Assembly (NCBI GenBank): GCA_028565635.1
Contig: JAOXYB010016798.1
Span: 1-18,965 of the forward strand
Length of the DNA stretch: 18,965 nt
Direction of reading: 5' to 3'
DNA from: Phoronis ovalis
Lineage: Eukaryota; Phoronida; Phoronidae
Positions within the stretch are counted from its first letter, which is position 1. The number at the start of each line of letters is the position of its first letter. Below are positions 10,001-18,907 of the stretch, piece by piece. Under the pieces are notes generated by a model. It saw only the letters and a list, made by a program, of their open reading frames with translations, was not told the origin of the DNA and made no database searches. The translations under genes and the position numbers were made by a program.

Positions 10001-13000
10001 GAATTAATTTATTTGTATAATTGTATAGCTGTACTTCTTCTGTTTCAGAGAACATTCCGAGAAGTAGCATTCCTACAAGACTTTGGTGATCATCCTAACA
10101 TTGTTAAGCTACATAATGTAATGAAAGCAGACAATGACAAAGATATTTACCTGGTTTTTGAATTCATGGGTAAGTCTTGAATGACTAGTCATTTTTATTT
10201 ATTGTATATTTTTATATTATTTAAGAGAAGTTCTGCAAGATTCTTGGGAAATTTATGTTCAGATGTAAACAAATTGTTTAAAGGCCACTGATTTTCAGAT
10301 TGGTTTATTGTATACATTTTGTATAGCTGTTTAACTTCTTACCTGACCTGTGCCTACTTACATATGATAAAAATTTCACTCTTCTGAATTAGGATTGTCC
10401 ATAACCAATATTAAAGAAAATCTGTTATACAATTCAAATACTTTTCAACTGAAAGCATCTTGCAAGTCTCTAGTATACAAAACTTCTCGCAATGATCAAA
10501 CCTTTTTCAGTTTAAGACATTCTAATTTAAAATAGTTGAATACATAACCTTCTTAAAGTTTGTGCTTTTTACAGACACTGATCTTCATAACGTGATTAAA
10601 CGTGGAAATATATTAAAAGACATTCACAAGAGATATATTATGCATCAATTACTGAAGGCTACCAAATATATGCACTCAGGAAACGTCATACACAGAGATC
10701 AAAAGGTCAGTTCAATGTGGTATTTATGGTTGTTAGCAAAAAAAAAACGACATGGAATAATCAATGTAGACAACATATCTGCATTTTATTTTTCTGTAGG
10801 TTCTTATAAGCTATGTTTATTTTTATACAGTGGACATTATAAGCTAGTCATAAGTGGAAGAACAAAAAAAGAAGCATCCTGTATCCCTATACCATTGTTT
10901 CTTGAAAAGCCTTTACTGATACATTGTTTGCAGATCTCATCATTTTTCATGTTTTAAAATGTTAAATGATTAAAAGCTTTGTTTCTGTTAGGAAAAAGTA
11001 CTGTCAAATTTTTTTAGATGCTTGCTGTAAGATTGATGCTTAACTTGTTAGCTATTAGCAGGTATTTTTCTGGCCTTTATTTGGGATTGAATACTGGTCT
11101 TGCCATTCCCTCAATTACCTCAACATTTTTCCTAATCTGACCAAAAATAAATAAATTTGTCAAATATTGGCAAACTTTCCTCTCTCTCTTCAAAAAAAAA
11201 AATATTCCCACTGCTAATTTCGCCATAATTGCCATAAAATGCCCAAAGTTAAAGGACAATTCTTGATTACTCATTAACCAATCTACCTTAGTCAGAATGA
11301 TGGAAATTTAGTTGAGTGCATGTAAGTGATTTGGGAACTGATGGAAGATTTGTTTCTTGGTTTAAAACCTCATCATAATCTATGCATGTTGGGTATATAG
11401 CAAGAATCATGGTTTGTGCGACCAAACTTAGGAATTCTTGAAAATTTTATTACCAGAATCTAGAAAATATGTAAATCTGTAAAAAAAATACTGACTTGAA
11501 CTGATGATTACTTGCAGTAAATATTAACTGTATAATTAACAAGCTTAGTTTTGATTATAGTTAATAGCTATTATAATCTGTTACAGCCGTCCAACGTATT
11601 ACTAGATGGTGAATGTTTTGTTAAAATTTGTGATTTCGGATTGGCAAGATCACTGTCACAGTGTGTGGTTGAAGATGGAGGAGACCCTAATCTCACAGAA
11701 TACGTAGCTACAAGATGGTACAGAGCTCCAGAAATTCTTCTAGCTTCACACAAGTAAGAGCAAACACTTCTGATACTAGTCATTCTTCAACACTACCATT
11801 AATGCTTCTTTAGATCATGGGAACTTCAGCTATGGTGCACTTATCAAAAACTCATACATTTCAATCTTAACCTATGTCTAGCAGAGAAATGTTCTACTAA
11901 AAAGCAGTTTTCAGATGCTTGGATGATTTTTGTTTTATAGAATAAGGTTGCCTTATTCTTAGCATTTTCAAAGCCAACAAAATAAGCATCTTAAAGGTAA
12001 AAAACGTATTGTATGATGGTGCTACACTGAGATTTTTTTGTAAAAAAAATTGCTCTGAAAAGTTTTTTTGACTTCTATATGTACTTAGCCAAACATTCTT
12101 GGCATTCAGGATGTAACAACAAGTCACAAATGCATGTTGCTGAAACTGATGAAATGGTTCCTGTTATAGATTGATTTTACTATTGCAGGTATACAAAAGG
12201 TGTTGACATGTGGTCACTAGGTTGTATCTTAGGTGAACTGTTACAAGGAAAACCATTGTTTCCAGGCTCATCCACATTAAATCAGATAGAAAAGATTATG
12301 AGTGGTGTTGATAAGCCCACAAACGCAGGTGATATTATAATTTTTTAATAGTTACTTCTATATAGGTCTTTAGTTAAAGGTGTGATGCGTTTAAATGACA
12401 GTGAACGTCTGTCAAAAGTTGAGGCTTCTATTTTCAAGGCTAGAACAAAAAATGAGGTTTTTTTGATGGAGAACCTTTAAAAAACAAAACTGACTCGGAG
12501 GTGTTCACAATAAAAGTCTAAATACTTTGTTACTACATATAAAGACAGATACCTAATAGGTCATTAACATGAGGTTTGTTTCGTGAGAAATGTTATTGCA
12601 AGAGTTCCGATTATTTTGTAAACAATGTTTTTTTGTGTTTCAGATGTTGAAAGCATAGGATCTGCTTATGGCGCATCAGTATTAGAAAAAACTGCTCTCA
12701 AGTAAGTGTACCTCGGTATATATTAGGAAATTCAAATTTGTAATTGCTGATGTAAAACTCACCACTTAAAGAAACGATGAAAGTTACTTTAATTTCTGTT
12801 GTGTTGAATTAAAACAGGTGCAACACTCATATTCATTCAATTCCTGTGCTGTCTTAGCCATACCACTGATAACAAGTTGTAAGATGCCTATTGACGTTTA
12901 ACTTTTTATCCATCAGTCAGTCAAAAAGATCCATTTTCGTAGTTCATGTTTGTGAAATAGGGGATATATCTACCAGTTGTTTACCCCAGTGCCAATCGTA

Positions 13001-15686
13001 CGTTTTTATCACTGCATTCTATTTTTTAAACAGTACTGATATTGATTATTATTATTACATTAAATCACATAACATGGCATCTAAAATGTGTGCTTGGAAT
13101 GATTTGTACATTATCTTGTGGTATTACAATATACTTTTCATTACTCTTCCGGTTACATTGGGATCTAGATAACTTTGTTAGTTGCTATGTCATGACTGTG
13201 ATAAAATTCAAGTACATGTTGATCATATTTATTTATATTTTCATAGTTTAGACTTTCTATCAGACAAGATATGTTTGTTTTTTTAAATTTGTAGACCTCA
13301 TAAACCTTTAGAAGAAATGATTCCCAATGCCCCACCTGATGCCATAGACTTGCTAAAGAAACTGTTACACTTTAATCCAGACAAGCGATTAACTGCTGAA
13401 GAAGCATTACATCATCCTTACGTCTCAAGGTATGTAAATATATGGTAGTTATATTTATTTAACATTCAATGTTTTCTCATATCGTCAAAAGAATTGTGAT
13501 TATGTTGCTATACTTTTAGATTATTTTTTAAGGAGGTAGTTCTTATCAGAATACCCTTCTCTGTCTGTTCTGATTGGACAGGATGAATGCATATGACTTT
13601 AAAAGCTGCTGGAAATCAATTGTATTATTAGTTTTTGTAATGGGCAACCATCTCAACCTTCTAGCAATATTAGTGCTTGATCTAAATTTATATAAACTGT
13701 ACTTTTATGTTGATAAACCTTAAACCTTTTATGCATTATGTTATCTTAGTCACTCCCTTTCACTTTTCAGTATTTTTATATTTAGATTTCATAACCCAGC
13801 GGATGAACCAGGTTTAGATCACAACATTGTGCCTCCAATCAGTGACGATCTTCAATTGAGTGTGGCAGAATATAGGAATAAGTTATATGAAGTGATTATT
13901 TTATATAAGATTTAGGCTTTGTTGTTAAATGAATGGTAAAAAAGCTTTGATGACACAGATTGTGTTGCATGTAAATTTAGTTGTTATGAGACAGGACACT
14001 TTATATTACTGAAGACGATTGTATTAATTGCATGATCTGTGTAAAAACTATGTTTTTATCCATAACACTGTTAGTAATGGACAATATTGTACTTTAGAAG
14101 TGATATCCCAGCTGAGCTTCATATTTTTGGAGCAAGGTGCCAACTACAATTAATATTAACAAACATACAGATACTGAATTAAGTGGAAAAACTCTTTGTT
14201 TTAAGATGATTATGCAGAAAAAAGCTGAGCGACGTAGAAAGCGTCGAGATGAGGAATCAAAAATGCGAGTACAGCCTCCAGCAGAACCGAATCCAAAAGT
14301 CAAGACAAACGGCAATCATACCAAAGAGAATGGTTTACAATCACCAGTTACAAAACAACCTGCCATAAATTACAGTGAGTTATCCCTGCTCTACTCTAGA
14401 TTACAAATGTTTTCTGAGTATTATGATATTCCTATTTCTAATATTTTACCATGTTTAGGCCTCAATAGCTTATGATTATAGTTTTTGTGAGGCAATGAGT
14501 AGCTGTTAATGTTTTATAATTTTTCTTTGAGATGTAGCGTTTGGCAGGACGACACATACCCCACCAAAGAATGATTCATTTGGAAATAGCAAGCCACGGC
14601 CCTTACAGAAACAAAGGAGTTACGAAAATATGGACACATCCCATGTAAGTTAACCTGATCTCATTCCAAAATGATTATGTGTCAAAAAATCATTAGAACT
14701 TTGATCTTAAAACTATACATGTTATGTATATATAATATAGAAATGTGTAACTCAAACATGATGTTCTAATGTCACAGATCGCTTGTTATTAGAATTTCAA
14801 TAATTTTATGGTAATAGGTCTTGTCTCAATGCTCAGTAAAATATTATTACAAGATTTAGGCTAGTGTCTAGTCTTAGTCTTCAAAACTTCACAATTTCTG
14901 TAGGTTGCTGGATCTCCATCTCGCCGGCAGACATCAGCGCCAATTGGAGGAAGAGTGCATGGGAGAACATCATCAGTTTCAAGACAACTAGGAAATCCAC
15001 AGGTTACACGAGAACAGGGATTAGGCTTGAGTAGTTCTAGATTGGCAAGTTCTTCTCATTTTTATCAGTTATTGGGTTTTTGTTTAGTTTTTATAGTTTA
15101 AGATAATATTAACACCTTGCACACAGTTTTTGTTTCAGATTGATATAGTTTATATGACATTTTTTGGATTCTTTGTTCTTATGTTGACTTTGTGCTTCGT
15201 TTGTTTGGTTCAACTGTCTTGCATTAGATGATTTTGAAACCTTACATCAATATGACATCACAGATTAAAGGACAAGCACAATGTAGCATCAGAACAATGT
15301 AAAAATTGGTCATCTTTAGTCCATTCAAATTTGGTCGGTTACTAATAATGTAATATTAATACACATGTAGGTAATACCAGCAAAACCTCTCTTGTTACAG
15401 TGAGATAAGCTTTATATTCAGTAATTGACTCAAAATTTGTCTGCGTGTAATAAGAATGTTATAATTTGTTTTAATGTTTTTTAATTTAATTTCTTTCTAG
15501 ATACCTGGTGCTCGACCTTTATCGGCAGGAACTAAGCCTAAACCAGTTTATGGTCGTAAACAGTTTGATAATACGAAAAACATGTCCACATCAAGCGGAG
15601 CTAAGGCAGCATTTGGGAGTTATACACAATCACATGGGACAATCACGCAGAGCGGGCTGAGTGCACTGAAAACAAATAAATGGTGA
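6950..15686 (+). CDS. MAPK15: Mitogen-activated protein kinase 15 (ERK7/ERK8-type atypical MAPK)
   Basis: The gene joins 13 exons: 6950..7015, 9107..9205, 10049..10169, 10575..10705, 11587..11753, 12189..12328, 12644..12701, 13295..13429, 13786..13891, 14206..14374, 14538..14644, 14904..15002 and 15501..15686. They total 1584 bp and predict 527 aa, with all phases consistent. It is a Ser/Thr kinase linked in other animals to autophagy, ciliogenesis and genome stability. Visible parts are the glycine loop GKGAYG (20-25), catalytic Lys42 in VVALKK, HRDQK (135-139, Asp137), DFG (155-157), TEY (176-178) followed by [10 protein letters not shown], and DMWSLGC. Gln in HRDQK instead of Leu is a MAPK15 hallmark. 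The C-terminal tail holds Y340-E-M-I343, matching the human LIR (YQMI), a basic cluster [10 protein letters not shown] (346-355), Ser/Thr/Pro-rich linkers and a conserved terminal GSYTQSHGT segment. The start has context AAAATGA. The subfamily is certain; some junctions have alternatives, given per exon. Confidence 0.96.
7451..7745. repeat. Degenerate ~30 bp minisatellite in MAPK15 intron 1
   Basis: About eight to nine diverged copies of a unit beginning TAGCAATCCAAAATTTT start near 7451, 7487, 7517, 7546, 7576, 7608, 7652, 7683 and 7715. Spacing is mostly 29-36 bp with one of 44. The copies read as a WIA-x-FRK-like periodic frame on the minus strand only because the unit length is near a multiple of three. 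Confidence 0.8.
7772..7784. repeat. C13 homopolymer (G13 on minus)
   Basis: A run of 13 C immediately follows the minisatellite. It is a likely replication or sequencing slippage site, and length errors are possible. Confidence 0.9.
9107..9205 (+). CDS. MAPK15: MAPK15 exon 2
   Basis: This exon follows acceptor CATAATTTTAG and ends GCA CAG|GTAACT. It encodes residues 23-55 and completes the glycine loop (AYGIVWKA). It carries the ATP-binding Lys42 in [10 protein letters not shown]. It was too short to stand out as an open frame and was located by homology. Confidence 0.95.
9206..10048 (+). other. MAPK15: MAPK15 intron 2
   Basis: An 843 bp GT-AG intron with a normal polypyrimidine tract. I see no other element. 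Confidence 0.85.
10049..10169 (+). CDS. MAPK15: MAPK15 exon 3
   Basis: This exon follows acceptor CTTCTGTTTCAG and ends TTC ATG G|GTAAGT. It encodes residues 56-95 ([20 protein letters not shown]), spanning the alpha-C helix with its conserved Glu and the hinge YLVFEFM. Confidence 0.96.
10170..10574 (+). other. MAPK15: MAPK15 intron 3
   Basis: A 405 bp GT-AG intron, AT-rich. I see nothing in it. Confidence 0.85.
10575..10705 (+). CDS. MAPK15: MAPK15 exon 4 (catalytic loop)
   Basis: This exon follows acceptor CTTTTTACAG and ends GAT CAA AAG|GTCAGT. It encodes residues 97-139, from [10 protein letters not shown] to VIHRDQK. Asp137 is the catalytic base. Confidence 0.96.
10706..11586 (+). other. 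MAPK15: MAPK15 intron 4
   Basis: An 881 bp GT-AG intron. Open frames running into it from exon 4, and a minus-strand frame at 11077-11274, lack conserved features. I see nothing else. Confidence 0.85.
11587..11753 (+). CDS. MAPK15: MAPK15 exon 5 (DFG and TEY activation loop)
   Basis: This exon follows acceptor AATCTGTTACAG and ends CAC AA|GTAAGA. It encodes residues 140-194, with [16 protein letters not shown], an acidic activation-loop insert (VVEDGGDPN), [13 protein letters not shown] and the start of subdomain IX. Confidence 0.97.
11754..12188 (+). other. MAPK15: MAPK15 intron 5
   Basis: A 435 bp GT-AG intron. I see nothing further in it. Confidence 0.85.
12189..12328 (+). CDS. MAPK15: MAPK15 exon 6
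   Basis: This exon follows acceptor TATTGCAG and ends AAC GCA G|GTGATA, a weak donor. It encodes residues 196-241 ([32 protein letters not shown]), matching MAPK15. Confidence 0.95.
12329..12643 (+). other. MAPK15: MAPK15 intron 6
   Basis: A 315 bp intron with the weak donor GTGATA and a strong T-rich acceptor tract. I see nothing else. Confidence 0.85.
12644..12701 (+). CDS. MAPK15: MAPK15 exon 7 (short)
   Basis: This 58 bp exon follows acceptor TTGTGTTTCAG and ends CTC AA|GTAAGT. It encodes residues 243-260 ([18 protein letters not shown]), equivalent to the LGSGCRASVL part of human MAPK15. It was recovered by phase and homology. Confidence 0.93.
12702..13294 (+). other. MAPK15: MAPK15 intron 7
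   Basis: A 593 bp GT-AG intron. Two overlapping open frames (12891-13251) are Tyr/Ile/Phe-rich translations of AT-rich DNA and are not genes. Confidence 0.85.
13295..13429 (+). CDS. MAPK15: MAPK15 exon 8
   Basis: This exon follows acceptor AAATTTGTAG and ends TCA AG|GTATGT. It encodes residues 262-305, including [20 protein letters not shown] and [10 protein letters not shown], the C-lobe end with the conserved DKRLTA motif. Confidence 0.96.
13786..13891 (+). CDS. MAPK15: MAPK15 exon 9 (end of kinase domain, first half of LIR)
   Basis: This exon follows acceptor TATATTTAG and ends TTA TAT GAA|GTGATT. It encodes residues 307-341 ([23 protein letters not shown]). A stronger acceptor 15 bp upstream (TTTCACTTTTCAG ending at 13770) is in frame, but family spacing (HPYVxRFH) favours the one used here. 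Retaining the next intron gives a stop after seven codons. Confidence 0.9.
14206..14374 (+). CDS. MAPK15: MAPK15 exon 10
   Basis: This exon follows acceptor CTTTGTTTTAAG and ends AAT TAC A|GTGAGT. It encodes residues 342-397 and starts [17 protein letters not shown], completing the LIR and adding a strongly basic cluster that could act as a nuclear or docking signal. The rest is Pro/Asn/Lys-rich linker. Confidence 0.92.
14538..14644 (+). CDS. MAPK15: MAPK15 exon 11
   Basis: This exon follows acceptor TTGAGATGTAG and ends TCC CAT|GTAAGT. It encodes residues 399-433 ([26 protein letters not shown]), a basic disordered linker. Support comes from exact phase and good splice sites rather than strong conservation. 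Confidence 0.85.
14904..15002 (+). CDS. MAPK15: MAPK15 exon 12 (3' end uncertain)
   Basis: This exon follows acceptor AATTTCTGTAG. It encodes residues 434-466 ([27 protein letters not shown]). I end it at CCA CAG|GTTACA, which keeps phase 0. Reading continues open through [14 protein letters not shown] to a possible GC donor (TTG|GCAAGT, exon end 15044), also phase 0. That would add 14 residues, for 541 aa in total. Confidence 0.75.
15003..15500 (+). other. MAPK15: MAPK15 intron 12
   Basis: About 0.5 kb. The 5' 42 bp may be exonic (see exon 12). The rest shows nothing recognisable. Confidence 0.75.
15501..15686 (+). CDS. MAPK15: MAPK15 exon 13 (stop codon)
   Basis: This exon follows acceptor TTTCTTTCTAG and ends TGG TGA. 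It encodes residues 467-527, starting [20 protein letters not shown]. The segment [18 protein letters not shown] resembles the C-terminus of human MAPK15 (GYSQAYGT, from memory), which supports this as the natural end. Confidence 0.92.
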   Translation: MPGARPLSAGTKPKPVYGRKQFDNTKNMSTSSGAKAAFGSYTQSHGTITQSGLSALKTNKW

Positions 15687-17605
15687 TGATGCAAAATTGA
15701 GAAATGTCTTTCTTTTTAGCAGTTAGGTATTTGAGTATTTAAATGACAGTAAAGTAATTACGAGTTGAGTATTTAGACACCTTGGTATGATGATCAAACA
15801 TATTTGGTTTTAGTAATCATTTCTGCAAAATGTAGTTGTCAAAGCTTTTTATTTATGTATAGAACACATGTTTCTGCAACTGTATCGCTCGGCATAATTT
15901 GCATAGAAAACAAGAATTTAGATATCTGTTGCTAGTTCAGTCTAGTAGTCAGAGAAATGTACCTGTAAATAAGAGCACATGTGTATCACTGAACACAGAT
16001 GATGGAATTGTCTTTGAACAGAGAACATTGTCAGAGTAGATTGCTTGTATGCACGTGGTGGCTCCACAAGTCACAAACACAAATGTTACCACTATTTTGC
16101 ATTTTGTGAGGAACAATCACGCAATTTTCCTAACACTCACGCAACTTGTTCACAAAACCTGGAATAGTGGGAACGATTGCAATCATAACTCGTGATGCCA
16201 CTGTGTGTGTGTGTAAATAAGTTTACTGCATTAAGTCAATACTTCAAAATGCATTCATCATGTTAGATTTATATGCCTCAATAATGTCAGGGACAATACC
16301 ATTATCCAAAGACAAGTCTGTGCCCAGCAAATTAACATGTCCTTAGTCAACTTTCTCAGCAGTTCCTAGTACTACGTAATGGTGTTTTTTCTTTACTTTA
16401 AGTTTTAATTTACTATGTGGTCTTGCTGTCAAAATGATTATTCAAAGTCCCAGGAAGGGGCATATCGGTGTTTATTGCCTCTAAAAAGCATCAATATATG
16501 TCCATATTGAAATCAGCTATTTGTGCATTATGTCCTGTGTTAATGTGTATAATTCCCAAATTTACTTGAATATTCTACCAGCACATTGAGTGTTTTGTAA
16601 CGTGTATAGATGATAGAAAAATATGTGCAAATTGTGTCATTATCATTTTTCAGTTATTTTGAATGAATTGCCAGTTTTTGGTAAATGTAATTTTGTTTTA
16701 ATTTCCATATATTTTCAGTATTCATGTGACAGGATCGATCGATTTTATTTAGTATTACTAATTATTAGTCACAAAATGTGGATTGTGACAAAAACATGAA
16801 TATATTGGAAGCAGATGTCAGTCTAAGCAGACCATGTTACATTTCTGATGATTTATGTATATTTTTGGTTCTTTTTCCAAGATGGTCGCCATTTATAATG
16901 TTTGGTTGTGAGACTTTGGTGTTAAGTTTACGTTTAACTTGAATATCCTATTTGTTTATTGTCATGCACTAGGAGTTTTTGGGTAAATGTTTCTTTAAGG
17001 TCATTAGGTCATGTGAAGCAAATATTCAGTGCATGTAGTGATGGAGAAAATGGTGTCCATCATAAGTTATACTATGTTCTGAACAAACCTTTAGCAACAA
17101 AGTCTCTCATCTAAATAGACTACTTACCTGTGCAAGGTGGTGCTGCAAGAGGAACCCGTCAATCCCACAGTTTATTCAGTGATTAATCCCACTAATCTCC
17201 AGGGTCTGAAACATGGTTTCTTTTGCTATACCACTAAATGCATTCAATTATACCACATGTTTTACTGCATATCATTAAAGACAGAGAAGTATAACCACGA
17301 CAGATGTTGCTGATAAACTACTATTCTGTTATGGTATCAGTATATTAGTTATACATTCCCAATATTTTTTGTCTAAGGGCTTTTGCTCTGTTGTTTTACA
17401 GATAAAGATCATTCCGTCCACAATATTTTACAATATGTAACTCTCACTGTAACTCTCACTGTATCTATGTATGTAACTATACAGTATGTACAATCTGGAA
17501 TATTATCACCTCATTGCAGTGACCTGCAATAAGCTTGAATCCGTCTTAAATGTCTTATTTTACAATGCAATGCATATGGTGAATAAAGTATAAATACAAA
17601 ATGAT
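15687..17605 (+). other. MAPK15: Probable MAPK15 3'UTR
   Basis: I see no coding signal on either strand here. The first canonical AATAAA after the stop is at 17582, so the transcript probably runs about 1.9 kb past the stop. Earlier variant signals (ATTAAA near 17275, GATAAA near 17401) could give shorter ends. A (GT)6 run lies near 16202. Confidence 0.55.
17582..17587 (+). terminator. Polyadenylation signal AATAAA, probably MAPK15
   Basis: GAATAAAG is followed after about 20 bp by the T/G-rich stretch GTCTTTTGTCTTTC, a normal downstream element arrangement for cleavage near 17600. Confidence 0.6.
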
Positions 17606-17899
17606 ACGAGTCTTTTGTCTTTCAATGAGATATTTTTCTCAAAAAATTTGAGAAATGTGCTATTATTTGCAATTTCATAAGTTACTGTAACTAGCTTGCT
17701 GCATGCATATTCAACTGGCTGATGAGTATATACCAATATATGAATTATAACGTCCCGAGCAACATTTATAGCAAGTAATTTATAGGAACATTAAAAAAAT
17801 AGAAAGCCCCTAAAAGTGTTTTTTCATTGGTTTCATTGCTTCTATGGTCAATACGTACGACATTCGTTATTTGAATACTAGCTACATGTTTGTAGTTAC

Positions 17900-18410
17900 T
17901 TACTTGAATATAGTTTGAAAACTGGTTTGACTCCGTTATGGTAATGGATCTTTCCATGTTTACCACCAGAGTGGCTGTTAGAATTGCTATTGGACTTGCT
18001 AGGATACAACTTGAAAATAGGTTTAACACGACTTCGGTAACGGATTTTACCATGTTTGCCACCAGAGTGGCTATTAGAATTGCTATTGGACTTGTTAGGC
18101 TGCAATTTGAAAATAAGTTTATAACACGACTTCGGTAACGGATCTTTCCATGTTTGCCGCCAGAGCTAGTGGCTGTTAGAATTGCTATTGGAATTGCTTG
18201 GGTGCAACTTGAAAATAGGTTTAACACGACTTCGGTAACGGATCTTTCCATGTTTGCCACCAGAGTGGCTATTAGAATTGCTATTGGACTTGCCTGGCTG
18301 CAACTTGAAAACAGGTTTAACGCCAGTGTGGTAATGCGCGTTTCCATATTTACCTCTTTTTAGAATTGCTATTGGACTTGCTTGGAAGTAACTTAAAAAC
18401 AGGTTTGATG
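17900..18410. repeat. 96-100 bp tandem repeat, ~5-6 copies
   Basis: The second and fourth copies are nearly identical over 96 bp. The outer copies are more diverged, a pattern of central homogenisation typical of tandem arrays. Core blocks such as TTAGAATTGCTATTGGACTT recur in every copy. Confidence 0.92.
17904..18410 (-). pseudogene. Tandem-repeat protein-like exon, frame broken by indels
   Basis: Five to six head-to-tail copies of a 96-100 bp unit are present. Matching points fall at 17945, 18041, 18139, 18239 and 18335. On the minus strand each unit encodes 32 residues: KSNSNSNSHSGGKHGK, then I-x-Y-x-x-x-VKP(I/V)FKLxP. It is rich in Ser, Asn, His, Gly and Lys. Comparing copies in this frame, most differences fall in third positions and many are synonymous (GGT/GGC, CCA/CCT, AAA/AAG, CTA/TTG). 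Copies are shifted by a 4 bp insert at about 18165 (creating TAG), a 2 bp insert at about 18121 and a ~7 bp loss in the fifth copy. The last copy runs into a consensus donor, CAA|GTAAGT, at 17904. I do not recognise the family. It could be a repeat exon of a secreted or structural protein, a pseudogene, an assembly-damaged gene or a noncoding minisatellite. Confidence 0.5.
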
Positions 18411-18430
18411 CTGCCAAGAACATTTCGCTT

Positions 18431-18660
18431 TTCTCGTAAAGAATTTGCACCAACCTAGAACCGAGATTATTAAAAGATGTAATTAATGCATGTTAGTGTG
18501 ATTGACAACTATATTTATTTATAAATTATTAGATCAAATAACTTCACTTTTCAGGTAATGGTTTTGCATCAAAGTTGATCCGAAATGTTGCAAAAATGTA
18601 ATAGTTAGTGTGTTAGACAATCTATATTTATAGATAACAACTGAAGTAAAATACGCTTTC
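18431..18660. repeat. Diverged ~119 bp tandem duplication
   Basis: GTAAAGAATTTGCACCAA from 18436, followed by AAGATGTAAT and GTTAGTGTGATTGACAA, is echoed from 18555 by GTAATGGTTTTGCATCAA, AAAATGTAAT and GTTAGTGTGTTAGACAA, each followed by CTATATTTAT-like sequence. The two copies abut the 96 bp array on its right. I see no coding signal. Confidence 0.65.
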
Positions 18661-18800
18661 AAAGCCGCAACTCATTATTTTTAATAAATACCATACTGAC
18701 ACAGGATAACGAGGAGTGAACATATATTTTTTTAAACATTTATATCCAAGCAAACACCAACGTAAAGTTTGCTACTTAGGGACTGGTCAGAAATTACCAC

Positions 18801-18907
18801 AGGGGGGGGTTGGTGCAAACAGGGGGGGGGTCACGAATTTTTGTGCCAGGCAAAAGGGGGGGGTCATGAATTTTTGTGCTCCACGAAAGGGGGGTTGTAA
18901 TTTTTTG
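18801..18907 (+). repeat. G-run tandem repeat (potential G-quadruplex)
   Basis: Four G-runs of 8, 9, 8 and 6 are separated by related spacers (GTCACGAATTTTTGTGC, GTCATGAATTTTTGTGC, TTGTAATTTTTT). They form two to three copies of a ~35 bp unit. The open frame through it is a product of the repeat, not a gene. Confidence 0.8.

Noticed and set aside
11571-11783. Minus-strand open frame over MAPK15 exon 5
   Set aside because: It is the antisense shadow of the DFG/TEY exon, whose plus-strand reading is unmistakable.
12891-13251. Two overlapping plus-strand open frames
   Set aside because: They lie in MAPK15 intron 7 and are hydrophobic/Tyr-rich translations of AT-rich DNA without homology or splice support.
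14094-14315. Minus-strand open frame opposite MAPK15 exon 10
   Set aside because: It is antisense to the basic-cluster exon and has no independent support.
16878-16895. AAGATGGTCGCCATTT as a promoter element
   Set aside because: YY1-like by eye, but it sits inside the probable MAPK15 3'UTR with no other promoter signs.
17938-18363. Plus-strand frames through the 96 bp array (RVAIRIAIGLA-like repeats)
   Set aside because: Differences between copies concentrate at third positions of the minus-strand SNSNS frame, not of these frames. The openness follows from unit length.
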